The translations under genes were made by a program, and so were the position numbers. 64,000 nt of DNA from contig NZ_JMLC01000001.1 of NCBI RefSeq assembly GCF_000686605.1, positions 62,001 to 126,000 on the forward strand, in the 5' to 3' direction. Of this stretch, positions 45,252 to 54,386 are shown piece after piece; positions within the stretch are counted from its first letter, which is position 1, and the number at the start of each line of letters is the position of its first letter. A model generated the notes under the pieces. That model did no database searches, was not told the origin of the DNA, and was given only the letters and a program-made list of their open reading frames with translations. This stretch comes from Streptococcus sobrinus DSM 20742 = ATCC 33478 (GTDB lineage: Bacteria > Bacillota > Bacilli > Lactobacillales > Streptococcaceae).

Positions 45252-46158
45252 AAACTTTTTCCGTCACTTAAAAGAATCCTTTGTCAGCCTCAAACGCCAA
45301 GGCTGGATGACCTTTGCAGCGGTTTCGTCAGTCACGATTACCCTGACCTTGGTAGGGATTTTCGTCGCTGTGCTCCTTAATGTCAATAAATTAGGGGATG
45401 ATTTGGAGCATAATCTGACCATCAATGTCTATTTGGAAACCAATTCCATTGACCCTTATGAGAATAAGTCAGATGGCAGTCACAACGACACCTACCACAA
45501 TGTCTGGAATCAAATTCAAGAGGTTGATGGAGTCCAATCACTCAAATTCTCCAGCAAGAAGGACCAATTGGCCGATTTGCAAAAGCAATACGGTAATGCC
45601 TGGTCTTATGATGAAAGTTCCAACCCACTCTTTGATGCTTACATTGTCAAGGTCCAGTCTGCTAAGGAAATGAAGGCTATTACCAAAAAAATCAAATCTA
45701 TTGATGGGGTTAATGATGCCAATTATGGCGGGGTTGATACCGACCGCCTGACTACCATCGTTGGTAAAATCCGGACCTGGGGTCTGGCAGGAACTGTGCT
45801 ACTGATTCTGGTAGCGATCTTCCTGATTTCTAATACCATTCGGGTTACCATTATGTCTCGTAAGGATGATATTATTATCATGCGCTTAGTTGGGGCTAAA
45901 AATTCCTATATCAGAACCCCTTTCTTCTTTGAAGGGGCCTGGGTGGGTATCTTAGGAGCCATCCTGCCATCCTTGATTGTCTATTATCTCTACAATATGG
46001 CTTGGACCCGCATCAATCCTAACCTTGCTGCAGAAAATCTGGGCCTTTACCCAATTAATCCCTATCTTTACTACTTGATTGGAGGGCTCTTCATTGTCGG
46101 AATTGTCATTGGTTCCATCGGTTCCATGATTTCTATCCGCAGATATCTGAAGGCCTGA
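45244..46158 (+). CDS. ftsX: cell-division membrane protein FtsX
   Basis: Membrane partner of FtsE; its extracellular loop binds PcsB. 304 residues from ATG 45244, which overlaps the ftsE stop; the longer frame starting at 45193 lies within ftsE. Helix 1 (about 22-45), a large outer loop (about 50-165), then three helices at about 180-200, 225-250 and 270-295, with the FtsX motif IMSRKDDIIIMRLVGA. Confidence 0.95.
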   Translation: MIRNFFRHLKESFVSLKRQGWMTFAAVSSVTITLTLVGIFVAVLLNVNKLGDDLEHNLTINVYLETNSIDPYENKSDGSHNDTYHNVWNQIQEVDGVQSLKFSSKKDQLADLQKQYGNAWSYDESSNPLFDAYIVKVQSAKEMKAITKKIKSIDGVNDANYGGVDTDRLTTIVGKIRTWGLAGTVLLILVAIFLISNTIRVTIMSRKDDIIIMRLVGAKNSYIRTPFFFEGAWVGILGAILPSLIVYYLYNMAWTRINPNLAAENLGLYPINPYLYYLIGGLFIVGIVIGSIGSMISIRRYLKA

Positions 46159-46159
46159 T

Positions 46160-46384
46160 TGAGACAGTCTAATAAGAACTAAAGTTCTTATTAGAACTAC
46201 GGCAGGCACTATTGGTGCCTTGCCTATCTCCCTCACTAACTTCAAAAGGGAAGCAACATCGGCTTCCCTTTTTGCGTGTCGTGATTGATAAAGTTGAACT
46301 GAGACATTAAAATGTCAGTTCAACTACGGTTCTTGCTAACTCTGAAAAGGCAGTAAAATCGACTGCCTTTTCTTTGTGTTATCA
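46160..46384 (+). repeat. family-1 structured repeats, two copies
   Basis: Copy 1: hairpin AATAAGAACT/AGTTCTTATT (46170-46191), hairpin GGCAGGCAC-TATTG-GTGCCTTGCC (46201-46225), then CTCACTAAC, arms AAAAGGGAAGC/GCTTCCCTTTTT around AACATCG, GTGTCGTG (46230-46284). Copy 2: hairpin AGTTGAACTGAGACAT/ATGTCAGTTCAACT (46292-46326), then TTGCTAAC, arms AAAAGGCAGT/ACTGCCTTTT around AAAATCG, TGTGTTAT. Both hairpin modules have T-rich 3' arms and could terminate ftsX transcription. Confidence 0.78.
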
Positions 46385-46562
46385 TTGAAGAAGTTCTGGT
46401 TGGGACAAAGAATCGTTGATTTCAAAGTTTTAAGAGTTCCGATTAAATATGGATGTTTTCTCAGTACTCTAGTGCTATCTGATGCCTCGTCCAGTCCTTA
46501 TTAGGCGCTTGTGCAGTTAGTAAAAAAGCTTGATATATCAAGTTTTCTATCTAAAATTGATA

Positions 46563-46591
46563 TTGTTCTGTGGCCAAATTTATAGTACAAT
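46563..46591 (+). promoter_or_regulatory. promoter of the 46730 operon
   Basis: TTGTTC (46563-46568), 17-bp spacer, TACAAT (46586-46591). It implies a leader of about 130 nt. Confidence 0.65.
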
Positions 46592-46633
46592 AGATGAGTA
46601 TTCTAAAAGAAAGCTGAATAGAACCAATGTTTA

Positions 46634-46689
46634 TTTGAACTACCCCTGTGATTGATGGCTGTTTCTGCCATTTTTCGTATTAGTTCAAA
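46634..46689 (+). promoter_or_regulatory. possible attenuator in the 46730 leader
   Basis: ATGGC/GCCAT hairpin (46655-46671) followed by five T looks like an intrinsic terminator. It is enclosed by TTTGAACTA (46634-46642) and TAGTTCAAA (46681-46689), a perfect 9-bp outer stem. Whether the outer stem helps or blocks the terminator is not known. Confidence 0.45.
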
Positions 46690-46729
46690 GAAGCTTGGGT
46701 CTTGGGCTTAAATTGATAAGGAGAATTAC

Positions 46730-48025
46730 ATGAACAAACAGGATTGGATTGAATATTTTGAGGCCATCAATGGTCGAACCCCTTCGGATGCAGAAATTGC
46801 TCAAGCGCTTGCGACGGGTGACTTTGCAGCTGACGATGTTGCGGACGCTCCGGAACCAGACCAAGCAGCTCCAGTTCAAGCTGCGCCTCAGGAACCTGCA
46901 GCTCAAGTAGCACCGGATCCTACACAGGCGCAAGCTGTAAATCCGCAAGTAGCTGGAGTTCAACAAGCGGCTGAGCAAGTCACATCAGGTGCGCAAGAAG
47001 TGGCTGGACAAGTTGCCGGTGCTCCAGAAGCCGCCCCTCAAGCAAATCAATTTGCTCAAGCTCAAGCAAATCCGCAATTTGCCCAAGCAGGTCAAACTGT
47101 TCAACCTCAGCAACAGGTTTACTACCAACAAGGTCCTGACGGACAGGTTCAAGCTGTTATGGCTCCGGCACCTAAGCAGCCCAATCCACAAGCAGAAGCT
47201 TTCAAAAAGGGCTTTACAGGTTATTTCTCTTGGTTTGGCAAGGCTTTTGTCAACCCGCAAGCTAAGGCAGAAGAAGGACATCCTATCTTTGGTTTGATAA
47301 CTATTGGATTGGCTTCTTGGTTTGTAGCTTGGGGCTTGGTAAACTTTTTCCGTAGATTGTTGATGGCCTACTCGTTTCCATCTTACCGAAGTGGGACTTT
47401 TAAGGATACTTATCATCAGTCTGTTTCAAGTCACTTTGGTGTTTTGAAGACCTTCTTAATTCTTCTAATCTTCTTCGTTTTCTATACCGTTTTAACGGCA
47501 GTTCCGGTTTTTTTCAATAAGGATAAGGACAAGGGATTCTTTACCAAGGTCGGTCAATATTTCTCATATACACCAATTATTCTGGTGCTTAACTTACTGA
47601 TCTTTGTTGTTACTTGGTTTATTCCTGGTAAAATCACAAAAAAGGCTGCCACTATTTTCTATGAATATGGTGTAGATAAAGACTTGCGACCTCTGAATGT
47701 TTTGACTCAACTTGGTCAAAAAGGTAATTACTCAAACGCCTTTGATTCAGTGCATATTGTTGCGGTAATTATGATGACCCTTTTCGTGATTGGTTTTGCC
47801 ATGATTCTCTTATCGCTTGTTAAGAATCTTGACTTTAATCTTGGTAAAATCAATAGTTTCTACGTAACCTTGGCTGTTACCTTACTCTTTGCTCTACTTA
47901 TGATTGGTCTTAACAAGACAGTTTCTGCAAGCTTCCGTTCGGGCTTTGACTCAATTCATGATGTCTTCCATAATGGAAATAGCAGTAACGACTATGACGA
48001 TTATGACAGTGACTATGATGACTAA
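46730..48025 (+). CDS. multi-pass membrane protein with N-terminal W-FE-GRxP motif
   Basis: 431 residues. Residues 4-38 carry the motif QDWIEYFEAINGRTPSDAE. Residues 40-155 are a long Q/A/P-rich, probably disordered linker, and 170-400 hold about five membrane helices in a Yip1/DUF-like arrangement starting FKKGFTGYFSWFGKAF. The tail is an acidic DDYDDYDSDYDD. First gene of the locus, behind its own promoter and possible attenuator. Its neighbours encode a second motif protein, an Hsp70, and an ABC transporter. I cannot name a function; the motif may be a docking site. Confidence 0.75.
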   Translation: MNKQDWIEYFEAINGRTPSDAEIAQALATGDFAADDVADAPEPDQAAPVQAAPQEPAAQVAPDPTQAQAVNPQVAGVQQAAEQVTSGAQEVAGQVAGAPEAAPQANQFAQAQANPQFAQAGQTVQPQQQVYYQQGPDGQVQAVMAPAPKQPNPQAEAFKKGFTGYFSWFGKAFVNPQAKAEEGHPIFGLITIGLASWFVAWGLVNFFRRLLMAYSFPSYRSGTFKDTYHQSVSSHFGVLKTFLILLIFFVFYTVLTAVPVFFNKDKDKGFFTKVGQYFSYTPIILVLNLLIFVVTWFIPGKITKKAATIFYEYGVDKDLRPLNVLTQLGQKGNYSNAFDSVHIVAVIMMTLFVIGFAMILLSLVKNLDFNLGKINSFYVTLAVTLLFALLMIGLNKTVSASFRSGFDSIHDVFHNGNSSNDYDDYDSDYDD

Positions 48026-48044
48026 AAAATAGAATAGGAAAACT

Positions 48045-49793
48045 ATGGCTACGAAAGAAAGATGGACAGAATTATTTGAAGATGTTGTCGGTCGTAAGCC
48101 TAGCCCGCAAGAATTCATGGCGGGGAAGGAAACTGACTTTTCACCTAAGGAGATTCGTCGCATTGCTGGTATTGAGAAGGATGGTGGGGCCGTTGCAAGT
48201 GCTCAAGAAGTCACTCAGGCTGGTGATGATGCAAAAGAAGAGTTTATCAATGATAATGTAGCTAATCAGGAGTTCTCTGCTAGCGGTTTAGGAAGTGATT
48301 TGACCCATCCCAAGGATTTGTCTGAGGATGATTTCGACCAGTCCAGACAGGATGCCTGGATTTCAGCTTTTGAAAAATACGTTGGCCGCCAGCCGCGGCC
48401 GGAAGAATTCTTAGTCGGTAAAGCAGCCAGTTTTGATTTGACCAGTGTTAATCAGTTCTTGAATTCAACTCCCAAGCCAGTTAAACCTCGGATGGCCCGT
48501 TGGAAAAAATTTGCCATTGCTTTTGCCAGCCTGCTGGCGATTGGCTTGATTAGTGCTATTATCTACGGTAGTCACTACTATTCAAGAGAAGTTGTTGCTG
48601 AACGCTATTTACAAGTAGCAGGTAAAGATTTCAATAAGCAACTGGAATACGAAGTTTGGTCCGATAATAAAAAGCCTATTTCCAATGCTGATTTGAAATA
48701 TACTAATAAGTCTAAGGTCTTGTCAAACACCAATAAGTCTGATTTGATGAAAGATGGAAATATGGTTCAGGTTGGCCGAGAATACTTGGTCTTTCCTAAG
48801 TGGAAGGTAGCTGTCAAGCCAGCCAAGGCTGAAATTTCTACCAATACCAAGGATTTGAAGATTTCAATCAATGATGTTGACTTTAAGACCTCTGATAGTG
48901 ATAAGTACAGCACGACCTTGGAACGTCTCTATCCTGGGACTTATGATTTCGTGGCTTCTGGTAAGGTTAATGGCCAAAGTCTCGAAGTCAGCTCAGAAAA
49001 GAAGTTTCCTCTAGATACATCAGCTTCTTCTAGCAGTTCTAAGGAGTCTCAGAAGGTCACACTCAATGTGAAGTACCTCAGTTTCACCCTAAATAGTAAT
49101 TTGACGGATGGGGATGTCTATGTCGGTAGTAAGAAGATTGGCACCATGAAAAACGGCCAATACTCGGCTTCCAAGTTGGCGGTGACTGACAGTGCTTCGG
49201 TCTATGTTCAGAAGAAATTTAGCGATGGAACCAGTGTCAAATCAGAAACGACTTCCATTGAGGATATTAGTGATGGTGATAGTCTAAATTTGGACGCTGA
49301 TGGTATCTTGGATCGCGATACGGCTGATGACTTGATTACAGCAGCCTACGGCAAGATGCAGACCTATGCGGTGGACAATACGACCCCAGATAATTTGACT
49401 GATGTTTTCCAGGGTGGGTCGGACAATGGCATGTATAAAGATCTTAAGGACATGATTGATACCAATACCATCAATGCTAAAAATCGTAAAGCTGATAGTG
49501 TCACCTTTAACGATGTTGATGTAACTAGTGTCACTCAAACCAGTGCCAAGTCTTATACAGTCAATTTTAACGTAGTTTGTGATTTCTACTATGCTTATGA
49601 TTCCGATCATAAATCATCGGGTGATATCAAGGATAAGGTTTCATGGTCTGCTAAGGTTGATTATCAAGGCAGTAAGTCCAAGTCAAGCTCTAGCGATGAT
49701 TATGATGATACCTATTCTAGCTATTCGGATTACATTATCACAGGAAAAAACGGTGAGTCGCAGAATATCAGTCGAGAGGATACCGTAAAATAA
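48045..49793 (+). CDS. TcaA-like membrane protein with two W-FE-GRxP motifs
   Basis: 582 residues. Cytoplasmic residues 4-42 (ERWTELFEDVVGRKPSPQEF) and about 102-140 (DAWISAFEKYVGRQPRPEEF) are two copies of the motif. A single membrane helix follows at about 157-178, then a 400-residue extracellular region with TcaA-type beta domains (YYSREVVAERYLQVAG..., YPGTYDFVASGKVNG..., KNGQYSASKLAVTDSASVYVQ split across). In TcaA/YvbJ relatives the cytoplasmic head is a zinc ribbon; here the motif pair takes that place. It starts 19 bp after the 46730 gene. Confidence 0.8.
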   Translation: MATKERWTELFEDVVGRKPSPQEFMAGKETDFSPKEIRRIAGIEKDGGAVASAQEVTQAGDDAKEEFINDNVANQEFSASGLGSDLTHPKDLSEDDFDQSRQDAWISAFEKYVGRQPRPEEFLVGKAASFDLTSVNQFLNSTPKPVKPRMARWKKFAIAFASLLAIGLISAIIYGSHYYSREVVAERYLQVAGKDFNKQLEYEVWSDNKKPISNADLKYTNKSKVLSNTNKSDLMKDGNMVQVGREYLVFPKWKVAVKPAKAEISTNTKDLKISINDVDFKTSDSDKYSTTLERLYPGTYDFVASGKVNGQSLEVSSEKKFPLDTSASSSSSKESQKVTLNVKYLSFTLNSNLTDGDVYVGSKKIGTMKNGQYSASKLAVTDSASVYVQKKFSDGTSVKSETTSIEDISDGDSLNLDADGILDRDTADDLITAAYGKMQTYAVDNTTPDNLTDVFQGGSDNGMYKDLKDMIDTNTINAKNRKADSVTFNDVDVTSVTQTSAKSYTVNFNVVCDFYYAYDSDHKSSGDIKDKVSWSAKVDYQGSKSKSSSSDDYDDTYSSYSDYIITGKNGESQNISREDTVK

Positions 49794-49802
49794 GGTGAGG
49801 TG

Positions 49803-49958
49803 GAATAGGACAGAAATTGCCGTAGCGAAGTCATCAACTTACCTCATTCCTTATTTTAAGGAAGATTGACGACAATCATTGAGGTGGCCTTCTCTATTTC
49901 TCTTACTTTACTTGGCTAGCCCAGCATTATCGCCTGGTCAGGCTTCGTGTCGCAAGAA
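49803..49958 (+). repeat. family-1 structured repeat (decayed)
   Basis: TTAAGGAAG-type stem and a CGACAATCATTGAGGTGGCC hairpin precede CTTACTTTAC, weak arms AGCCCAG/CCTGGTCAGGCT around CATTATCG, then CGTGTCGCAAG (49900-49955). The 587-bp spacer up to the Hsp70 gene otherwise holds only a short palindrome near 50165-50180 and the terminator and promoter below. Confidence 0.55.
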
Positions 49959-50268
49959 AAAGTAGTCTATTTCCAGACTATTTTTTTCTACCTCCATACG
50001 GTTGATATTGATTTGGTTAAAAGTCTTGGAGACTGTTTAACCTATCCCTTGAAAGACAAGGACTTTCCCGTCGCTTTGCTGGCTGTCTTGCATTAAAAGT
50101 TAACACAAGATGAAGATAAAACTATTGCTCTTATAGTTTTGTCGTAGTAAATGAGCTGGCTAGAGAAACACCATGGTGTTTGCCGTTAGTCATCGGCTAC
50201 TTTTAGCAGCTAGGTGACTTCTACAGCACCATTGCCTACGGCGTTAAAAGAAATTAAACCGATAAAAG

Positions 50269-50303
50269 ATGAGCCTGGGGACTATTGTCCCAGACTCATT
50301 TTT
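50269..50303 (+). terminator. terminator upstream of the Hsp70 operon
   Basis: ATGAGCCTGGGGAC/GTCCCAGACTCAT followed by TTTTT; it separates the 46730-48045 transcript from the next. Confidence 0.85.
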
Positions 50304-50305
50304 CG

Positions 50306-50314
50306 TGTTATAAT
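50306..50314 (+). promoter_or_regulatory. Hsp70 operon promoter
   Basis: Extended -10 TGTTATAAT (TATAAT 50309-50314), directly after the terminator; the -35 overlaps the terminator stem. No CIRCE or CtsR repeat is seen, so it is not an obvious heat-shock promoter. Confidence 0.65.
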
Positions 50315-50380
50315 GAGATTACGAAATTTTTTAGTTAGTCTAAATTTATCTGAAATAGGCTAGTAGGAAAGAGGAAGTCA

Positions 50381-51985
50381 GTGAAGTATGCTTTAGGAAT
50401 TGATCTTGGAACTACAAATTCGGTAATGGCTATTGTAAAAAATTCAGACCAAAAGCCGGAAATTATTCCTATGGGGGCTAATGATCAGTCCCTTTTACAA
50501 TCGGCCCTGTATTTTTCAGATATCAATGGGAAATCTCGAGTCTTTTTTGGGTCATCAGCGGTTAATCGCGGTCTTAATTCAGGGATTATTGACTATTTTA
50601 AACAGGATTTTAAGCGGGATATTGCCCGTGATGTTGAAAGTGAAGCTCCTAATCATGTCAGGGTTAATTCCATCATCCTGTCAGCCTTGATTCTTAACGA
50701 ATTTAAGAAGCGAGCAGATATTGTTTCTATGGAATTGGGGGTGTCCCCTATTCATGATGCCGTCATTACAGTTCCTGCTTACTTTACTTCTGAGCAAAGA
50801 CGTGCTACCAAGAACGCCGGTCGCTTAGCTGGTCTCAATATTTTACGGATTATTAATGAACCAACCGCTGCTGCAATTTCCTACGCTCATGAGAAGGGCA
50901 TTAGTGGCAAGGTTCTGGTCTATGATTTGGGAGGCGGAACTTTCGATGTCACTGTCATGGACGTTGATAATCACCACTATAATATATTGGCAACGGATGG
51001 GAACCACCGCCTCGGTGGCATTGATTTTGATAAACGATTGGTCAAATTTATTGAGTCTAAACTTGAGGAACAAGGGCTTAATATGACCATGCTGTCTGCC
51101 AAGGAAAAATTGCAATTACGTTATCAGGCGGAAAAAATTAAAATTGCTCTCTCGGTTGATGAAGTCGCCTTTTATGAAACCTATACAGATCAAGGTGCCT
51201 TCGGCGTGGAAATCACTCGTGAGGAATTCCGCCAACAGATTGCTGACCTGCTCAAAGATACCATGATTAAGGTTCAATCAACTATGTCGGCAGCCAAAAT
51301 TAGTTGGGACGAATTGGATCATATTCTTTTAGTCGGTGGTTCGACTAGAATGCCTCTTGTTCGAGAAGCGATTGAAGCAATGTCTGGACAACACCCTACC
51401 TATAGCATTAATCCAGATACTATTGTTGCCGAAGGTGCTAGCATTATTGCTAATCTTATTGCCAATGATGCCGTAAGCTTTGAAGAAGAACAGGACGGCC
51501 AATCGACAGCGACCCAGTCGGGTAAGGTGGTGATTAGAGATATTACTTCCCAGGGGCTGGGTATGCTCTTGAAGAAATCTCCTCAAAAAGAGTATCCTTT
51601 TGTTGGTGATTTCTTTAATAAGGTAGTCGTTGCTCGAAATACGCCAATTCCTACTCTTAAGAACTATGATATTTATGCGGTTGCCGATGGTCAGGACACC
51701 TTTCGAGTGCGTATTACCGAAGGAAATTACGAAAATCCCCTTAGTGTTAAGCCTATTTTAGAAATTCGGGAACAGCTGGCTGTTCCTCGTCGCAAGGATG
51801 AAAAAATTGCTCAAATCCGCTTTGCCTTTGATACAGAGCAGATGGTTCATATCGGTGTCTTTGACGGTTTAACTGGTCAAATGATTAATCGTTACCGAAT
51901 AAATACTGAAGTTGATAGCGAAAGCTATTTTGTCGAAGATGACCTGTCCGACCTGAAGGTAGTTTATGATAAATTTGTCCAATGA
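50381..51985 (+). CDS. Hsp70-family protein (DnaK-like, not the housekeeping dnaK)
   Basis: 534 residues from GTG 50381 (GAGGAAG ahead). The ATPase domain is intact: [29 protein letters not shown] and the adenosine motif [10 protein letters not shown]. The C-terminal part (about 375-534) is shorter than the DnaK substrate-binding region and lacks the long helical lid, so it resembles HscC/specialised Hsp70s. It overlaps the next, J-like gene by 4 nt. Context (membrane J-like protein, ABC transporter, motif proteins) suggests a dedicated chaperone working at the membrane. Confidence 0.9.
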   Translation: MKYALGIDLGTTNSVMAIVKNSDQKPEIIPMGANDQSLLQSALYFSDINGKSRVFFGSSAVNRGLNSGIIDYFKQDFKRDIARDVESEAPNHVRVNSIILSALILNEFKKRADIVSMELGVSPIHDAVITVPAYFTSEQRRATKNAGRLAGLNILRIINEPTAAAISYAHEKGISGKVLVYDLGGGTFDVTVMDVDNHHYNILATDGNHRLGGIDFDKRLVKFIESKLEEQGLNMTMLSAKEKLQLRYQAEKIKIALSVDEVAFYETYTDQGAFGVEITREEFRQQIADLLKDTMIKVQSTMSAAKISWDELDHILLVGGSTRMPLVREAIEAMSGQHPTYSINPDTIVAEGASIIANLIANDAVSFEEEQDGQSTATQSGKVVIRDITSQGLGMLLKKSPQKEYPFVGDFFNKVVVARNTPIPTLKNYDIYAVADGQDTFRVRITEGNYENPLSVKPILEIREQLAVPRRKDEKIAQIRFAFDTEQMVHIGVFDGLTGQMINRYRINTEVDSESYFVEDDLSDLKVVYDKFVQ

Positions 51986-52518
51986 TTGATTTTTATCGAG
52001 GAATTGATAGGGAAACTGGTTTGTCCATCCCTTATTTAGCAGAATTAACTCGGAAGGTTAGTCCGAGACGGTCTGCGAACGCTAATTACCGCTCAGTTGA
52101 GCAGTTGGTTGAGGAACTAGGGAGTCGTGAGGCTCTAAACCGTTCTCGACCGGATGATGCACAATTACTGGAAGCCTTAGAAAAGGCCAAAAGATGCTTT
52201 TTAAATGAGGATAGTAAGAATAATTATGACCAACGGCTTGCTCAGGTCATAGCTAAGGCAGAACGAGCCAAACTAGCCGGTCAGGAAAAAACACGGCAGG
52301 CAGAGGTCCAGTTTCCTTCCCTTGATGATTGGGACTGGGAGGAAGAAGAGGAGCCGGTCGAGAATTCAGCATCCAGTAAGATTTGGCTCAGCTGGCTTTT
52401 GACAGCAGTATTGGGCTGGCTTTTAGCTCTTACTTTCCTTTATTTCCAATGGCCCTTGACCGTCCTTGCTATTTTACTTGCGATTATTGTCTGCTTGCGT
52501 CTTTTGTTAGATGATTGA
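51982..52518 (+). CDS. degenerate J-domain-like, membrane-tailed protein
   Basis: 178 residues. It begins [14 protein letters not shown], as J-proteins begin with a YYxxLGI-type helix. A central RSRPDDAQ stretch sits where HPD should be, and [22 protein letters not shown] matches helix III-IV of a J-domain. Residues 110-130 are acidic (DWEEEEEP) and 135-175 form two membrane helices. The missing His of HPD would normally abolish Hsp70 stimulation. The ATG overlaps the Hsp70 stop (ATGA), so the two are made together. The J-domain reading is an inference. Confidence 0.65.
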   Translation: MIDFYRGIDRETGLSIPYLAELTRKVSPRRSANANYRSVEQLVEELGSREALNRSRPDDAQLLEALEKAKRCFLNEDSKNNYDQRLAQVIAKAERAKLAGQEKTRQAEVQFPSLDDWDWEEEEEPVENSASSKIWLSWLLTAVLGWLLALTFLYFQWPLTVLAILLAIIVCLRLLLDD

Positions 52519-52526
52519 GGAATGTT

Positions 52527-53315
52527 ATGAATCAGCAACACCAAATTACCTTCAAACATATTTGTTTTAAATACAAGGGAAATCAAGACCTACTTTTTCA
52601 TGACTTGGATGTTAACCTGAAAACGGGCGAACTTGTCGGTATTCTGGGTTCTTCTGGAAGTGGTAAGACAACTTTGACAGAAATTCTTTTGGAACAGCTC
52701 AAGCCGACCTGTCAGGAATTCCAGATTCTGGAAGACGGTCGTTCGCAAAAGCCAGGAAAAAATTACTGGAGTTATGTTCCCCAGCAGAATCTTTTGCGGG
52801 ATTACCTCAAGGTAAAAGAGATTTTCAAGGTATATGCCGATGGTAATTTGAAAAACCATCCCAAGGCTGAGCGCAAATCGCTTCCGCTAGAAATTGCTAG
52901 GGATCTGGGATTGAGTGAGTTTTGGAATAAGAAAATTTCCGAATTAAGTGGGGGACAAAAAAGGCGGGTCAGTATCGGTATTGAATTGCTGAGTGATTCC
53001 CCTTATTTTGTTTTGGATGAACCTTCCAGCGGATTGGATGCTCTCAGTGACCGCAACCTTTTGCGGACCTTGAAAATCCTTGCTCAGACAGCCAACAAGG
53101 CCATTGTAGTCATCACCCACAATACTGAAAATTTAGCAATCTTTGATAAATTGATTTTTTTGTCTAAGGGCCTACCAAAATTTGTTGGGACCTTTAAAGA
53201 TTTGCTGAAAGAATTTCAAACGACCGATGAATACGAAATCAGTAAGTACTTGGACTTGAGCTTGGCAGAAGTTTATCAGGAAGTACAGACTTCAGGTCGG
53301 ATTTACAGGATTTAG
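52527..53315 (+). CDS. ABC transporter ATP-binding protein (ABCG-like)
   Basis: 262 residues from ATG 52527 (GAGG seven bases ahead); a TTG at 52515 is in frame but inside the previous gene. Walker A GSSGSGKTT, signature LSGGQKRRVSIGIEL, Walker B YFVLDEPSSGLD and H-loop ITHN are intact. The KRRVSIG signature resembles eukaryotic-type ABCG/white exporters. The permease gene follows after 8 bp. The substrate is unknown. Confidence 0.92.
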   Translation: MNQQHQITFKHICFKYKGNQDLLFHDLDVNLKTGELVGILGSSGSGKTTLTEILLEQLKPTCQEFQILEDGRSQKPGKNYWSYVPQQNLLRDYLKVKEIFKVYADGNLKNHPKAERKSLPLEIARDLGLSEFWNKKISELSGGQKRRVSIGIELLSDSPYFVLDEPSSGLDALSDRNLLRTLKILAQTANKAIVVITHNTENLAIFDKLIFLSKGLPKFVGTFKDLLKEFQTTDEYEISKYLDLSLAEVYQEVQTSGRIYRI

Positions 53316-53323
53316 GAGGTCTC

Positions 53324-54142
53324 ATGGCAGCAGCTTTACGTTTAAGTTGGTATAAATGTCGCCACTCCCTCAAGGACTTTGCTAAGGTCCTAGTGGGGAT
53401 ACTCATTTTTGAAGTTCTGATTCTCTATATTGAAAAGAAGGGCTTTATGTCTGTTTTTGAAACCACTCGGATGGCCCTCTTTTTGTTGATTTTCTCCTCA
53501 AGCCTGCTGGTGCTTGTTCAGAATTCCATTTATATCAGTAAGGAAAGAGCTATTTTGGAGCGGGATTTCTTTTCCATTCTCAACCGAACAGATTATGCCC
53601 TAGCTAGTCTCCTCTTTAATGCGGGTTATGCCCTTGTAGAATCCCTAGTCTTCACGCTTGGTTACCAGGGACTCAGCCAATGGTTTGCTAAGGATTTACC
53701 CAGCAAGGGGCTGGTCTTCCATAGCTTCACTATTGAAGTCATCCTGGTCAGTTTCTTACTCTTCTTAGCTTCTCACTATATGGCTTTATTAATTTCGGCC
53801 CTGGTCGGTGAGAGTGAAATTAGCTCAGTCATCTTGGCGGTCATTGTGGGTATTGCCCAATTTTCTTTATCTGGGACCATCCTCCAGTTACCCAAGTCCA
53901 TCGAGAAGGTTCAAGATTTCATCTTTTTGGGTTATGGTCACAAGGTCTTCGGTGCTACTAATAATTTACGGGATATTCCGGGAATGATGGCCAAATATCA
54001 TGTCCCCATTGAGCAAACGGCTCTCAAGCATTTCCAACTCAGTCGTGGAGATATGGTGGGGGATTTCTTTATCCTCTTTGCCCACGCCCTTGTCTATGGT
54101 CTCCTCTTCTGCCTAGTCTTGCGTTTTAAGAAGGAGAAGTGA
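53324..54142 (+). CDS. ABC transporter permease
   Basis: 272 residues with six membrane helices (about 20-38, 45-65, 92-115, 135-158, 165-185 and 240-262) in the ABC-2 pattern. No catalytic motif is expected. AGGAGG precedes the ATG. It pairs with the ATPase 8 bp upstream to make an exporter or a membrane-protein-handling complex; the short motif protein begins 1 bp after its stop. Confidence 0.85.
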   Translation: MAAALRLSWYKCRHSLKDFAKVLVGILIFEVLILYIEKKGFMSVFETTRMALFLLIFSSSLLVLVQNSIYISKERAILERDFFSILNRTDYALASLLFNAGYALVESLVFTLGYQGLSQWFAKDLPSKGLVFHSFTIEVILVSFLLFLASHYMALLISALVGESEISSVILAVIVGIAQFSLSGTILQLPKSIEKVQDFIFLGYGHKVFGATNNLRDIPGMMAKYHVPIEQTALKHFQLSRGDMVGDFFILFAHALVYGLLFCLVLRFKKEK

Positions 54143-54143
54143 T

Positions 54144-54374
54144 ATGACAAAACAAGAATGGCTGGTAGAGTTTCAGGTCATACATGGCCGGCGACCGACA
54201 GAGCTTGAAGAAGCTGCGGCAGCAATTGACGGTTACAAATCGACTGGCCTGTCTAAATCTGGAAAATCAGCAAAATTCAGGTTCCCGAAATTGGATGGTC
54301 AGTTTTTCTTTAAAACATTTATTTTGCTTATCTTAGCTGTCTTTGGTTATGTGGTCGGCTTCTTATTTGCTTAG
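54144..54374 (+). CDS. 76-residue motif protein: W-FE-GRxP head plus one membrane helix
   Basis: A minimal version of the motif proteins: residues 3-20 read KQEWLVEFQVIHGRRPTE, followed by a short basic linker and one C-terminal membrane helix (about 52-75). It has no extracellular part, so its job must be to place the motif head at the membrane. It begins 1 bp after the permease stop and is followed by the secreted protein gene after 12 bp, so it is firmly inside the operon. Confidence 0.8.
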   Translation: MTKQEWLVEFQVIHGRRPTELEEAAAAIDGYKSTGLSKSGKSAKFRFPKLDGQFFFKTFILLILAVFGYVVGFLFA

Positions 54375-54386
54375 GGAGGATTGGAA

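Noticed and set aside
46685..47416. Overlapping frames in other phases at the start of the 46730 gene
   Set aside because: They come from the repetitive Q/A/P-coding stretch (CAA/GCT-rich), which stays open in several frames.
50281..50380. CIRCE or CtsR heat-shock operator before the Hsp70 gene
   Set aside because: No TTAGCACTC-N9-GAGTGCTAA or GGTCAAANANGGTCAAA-type repeat is present.
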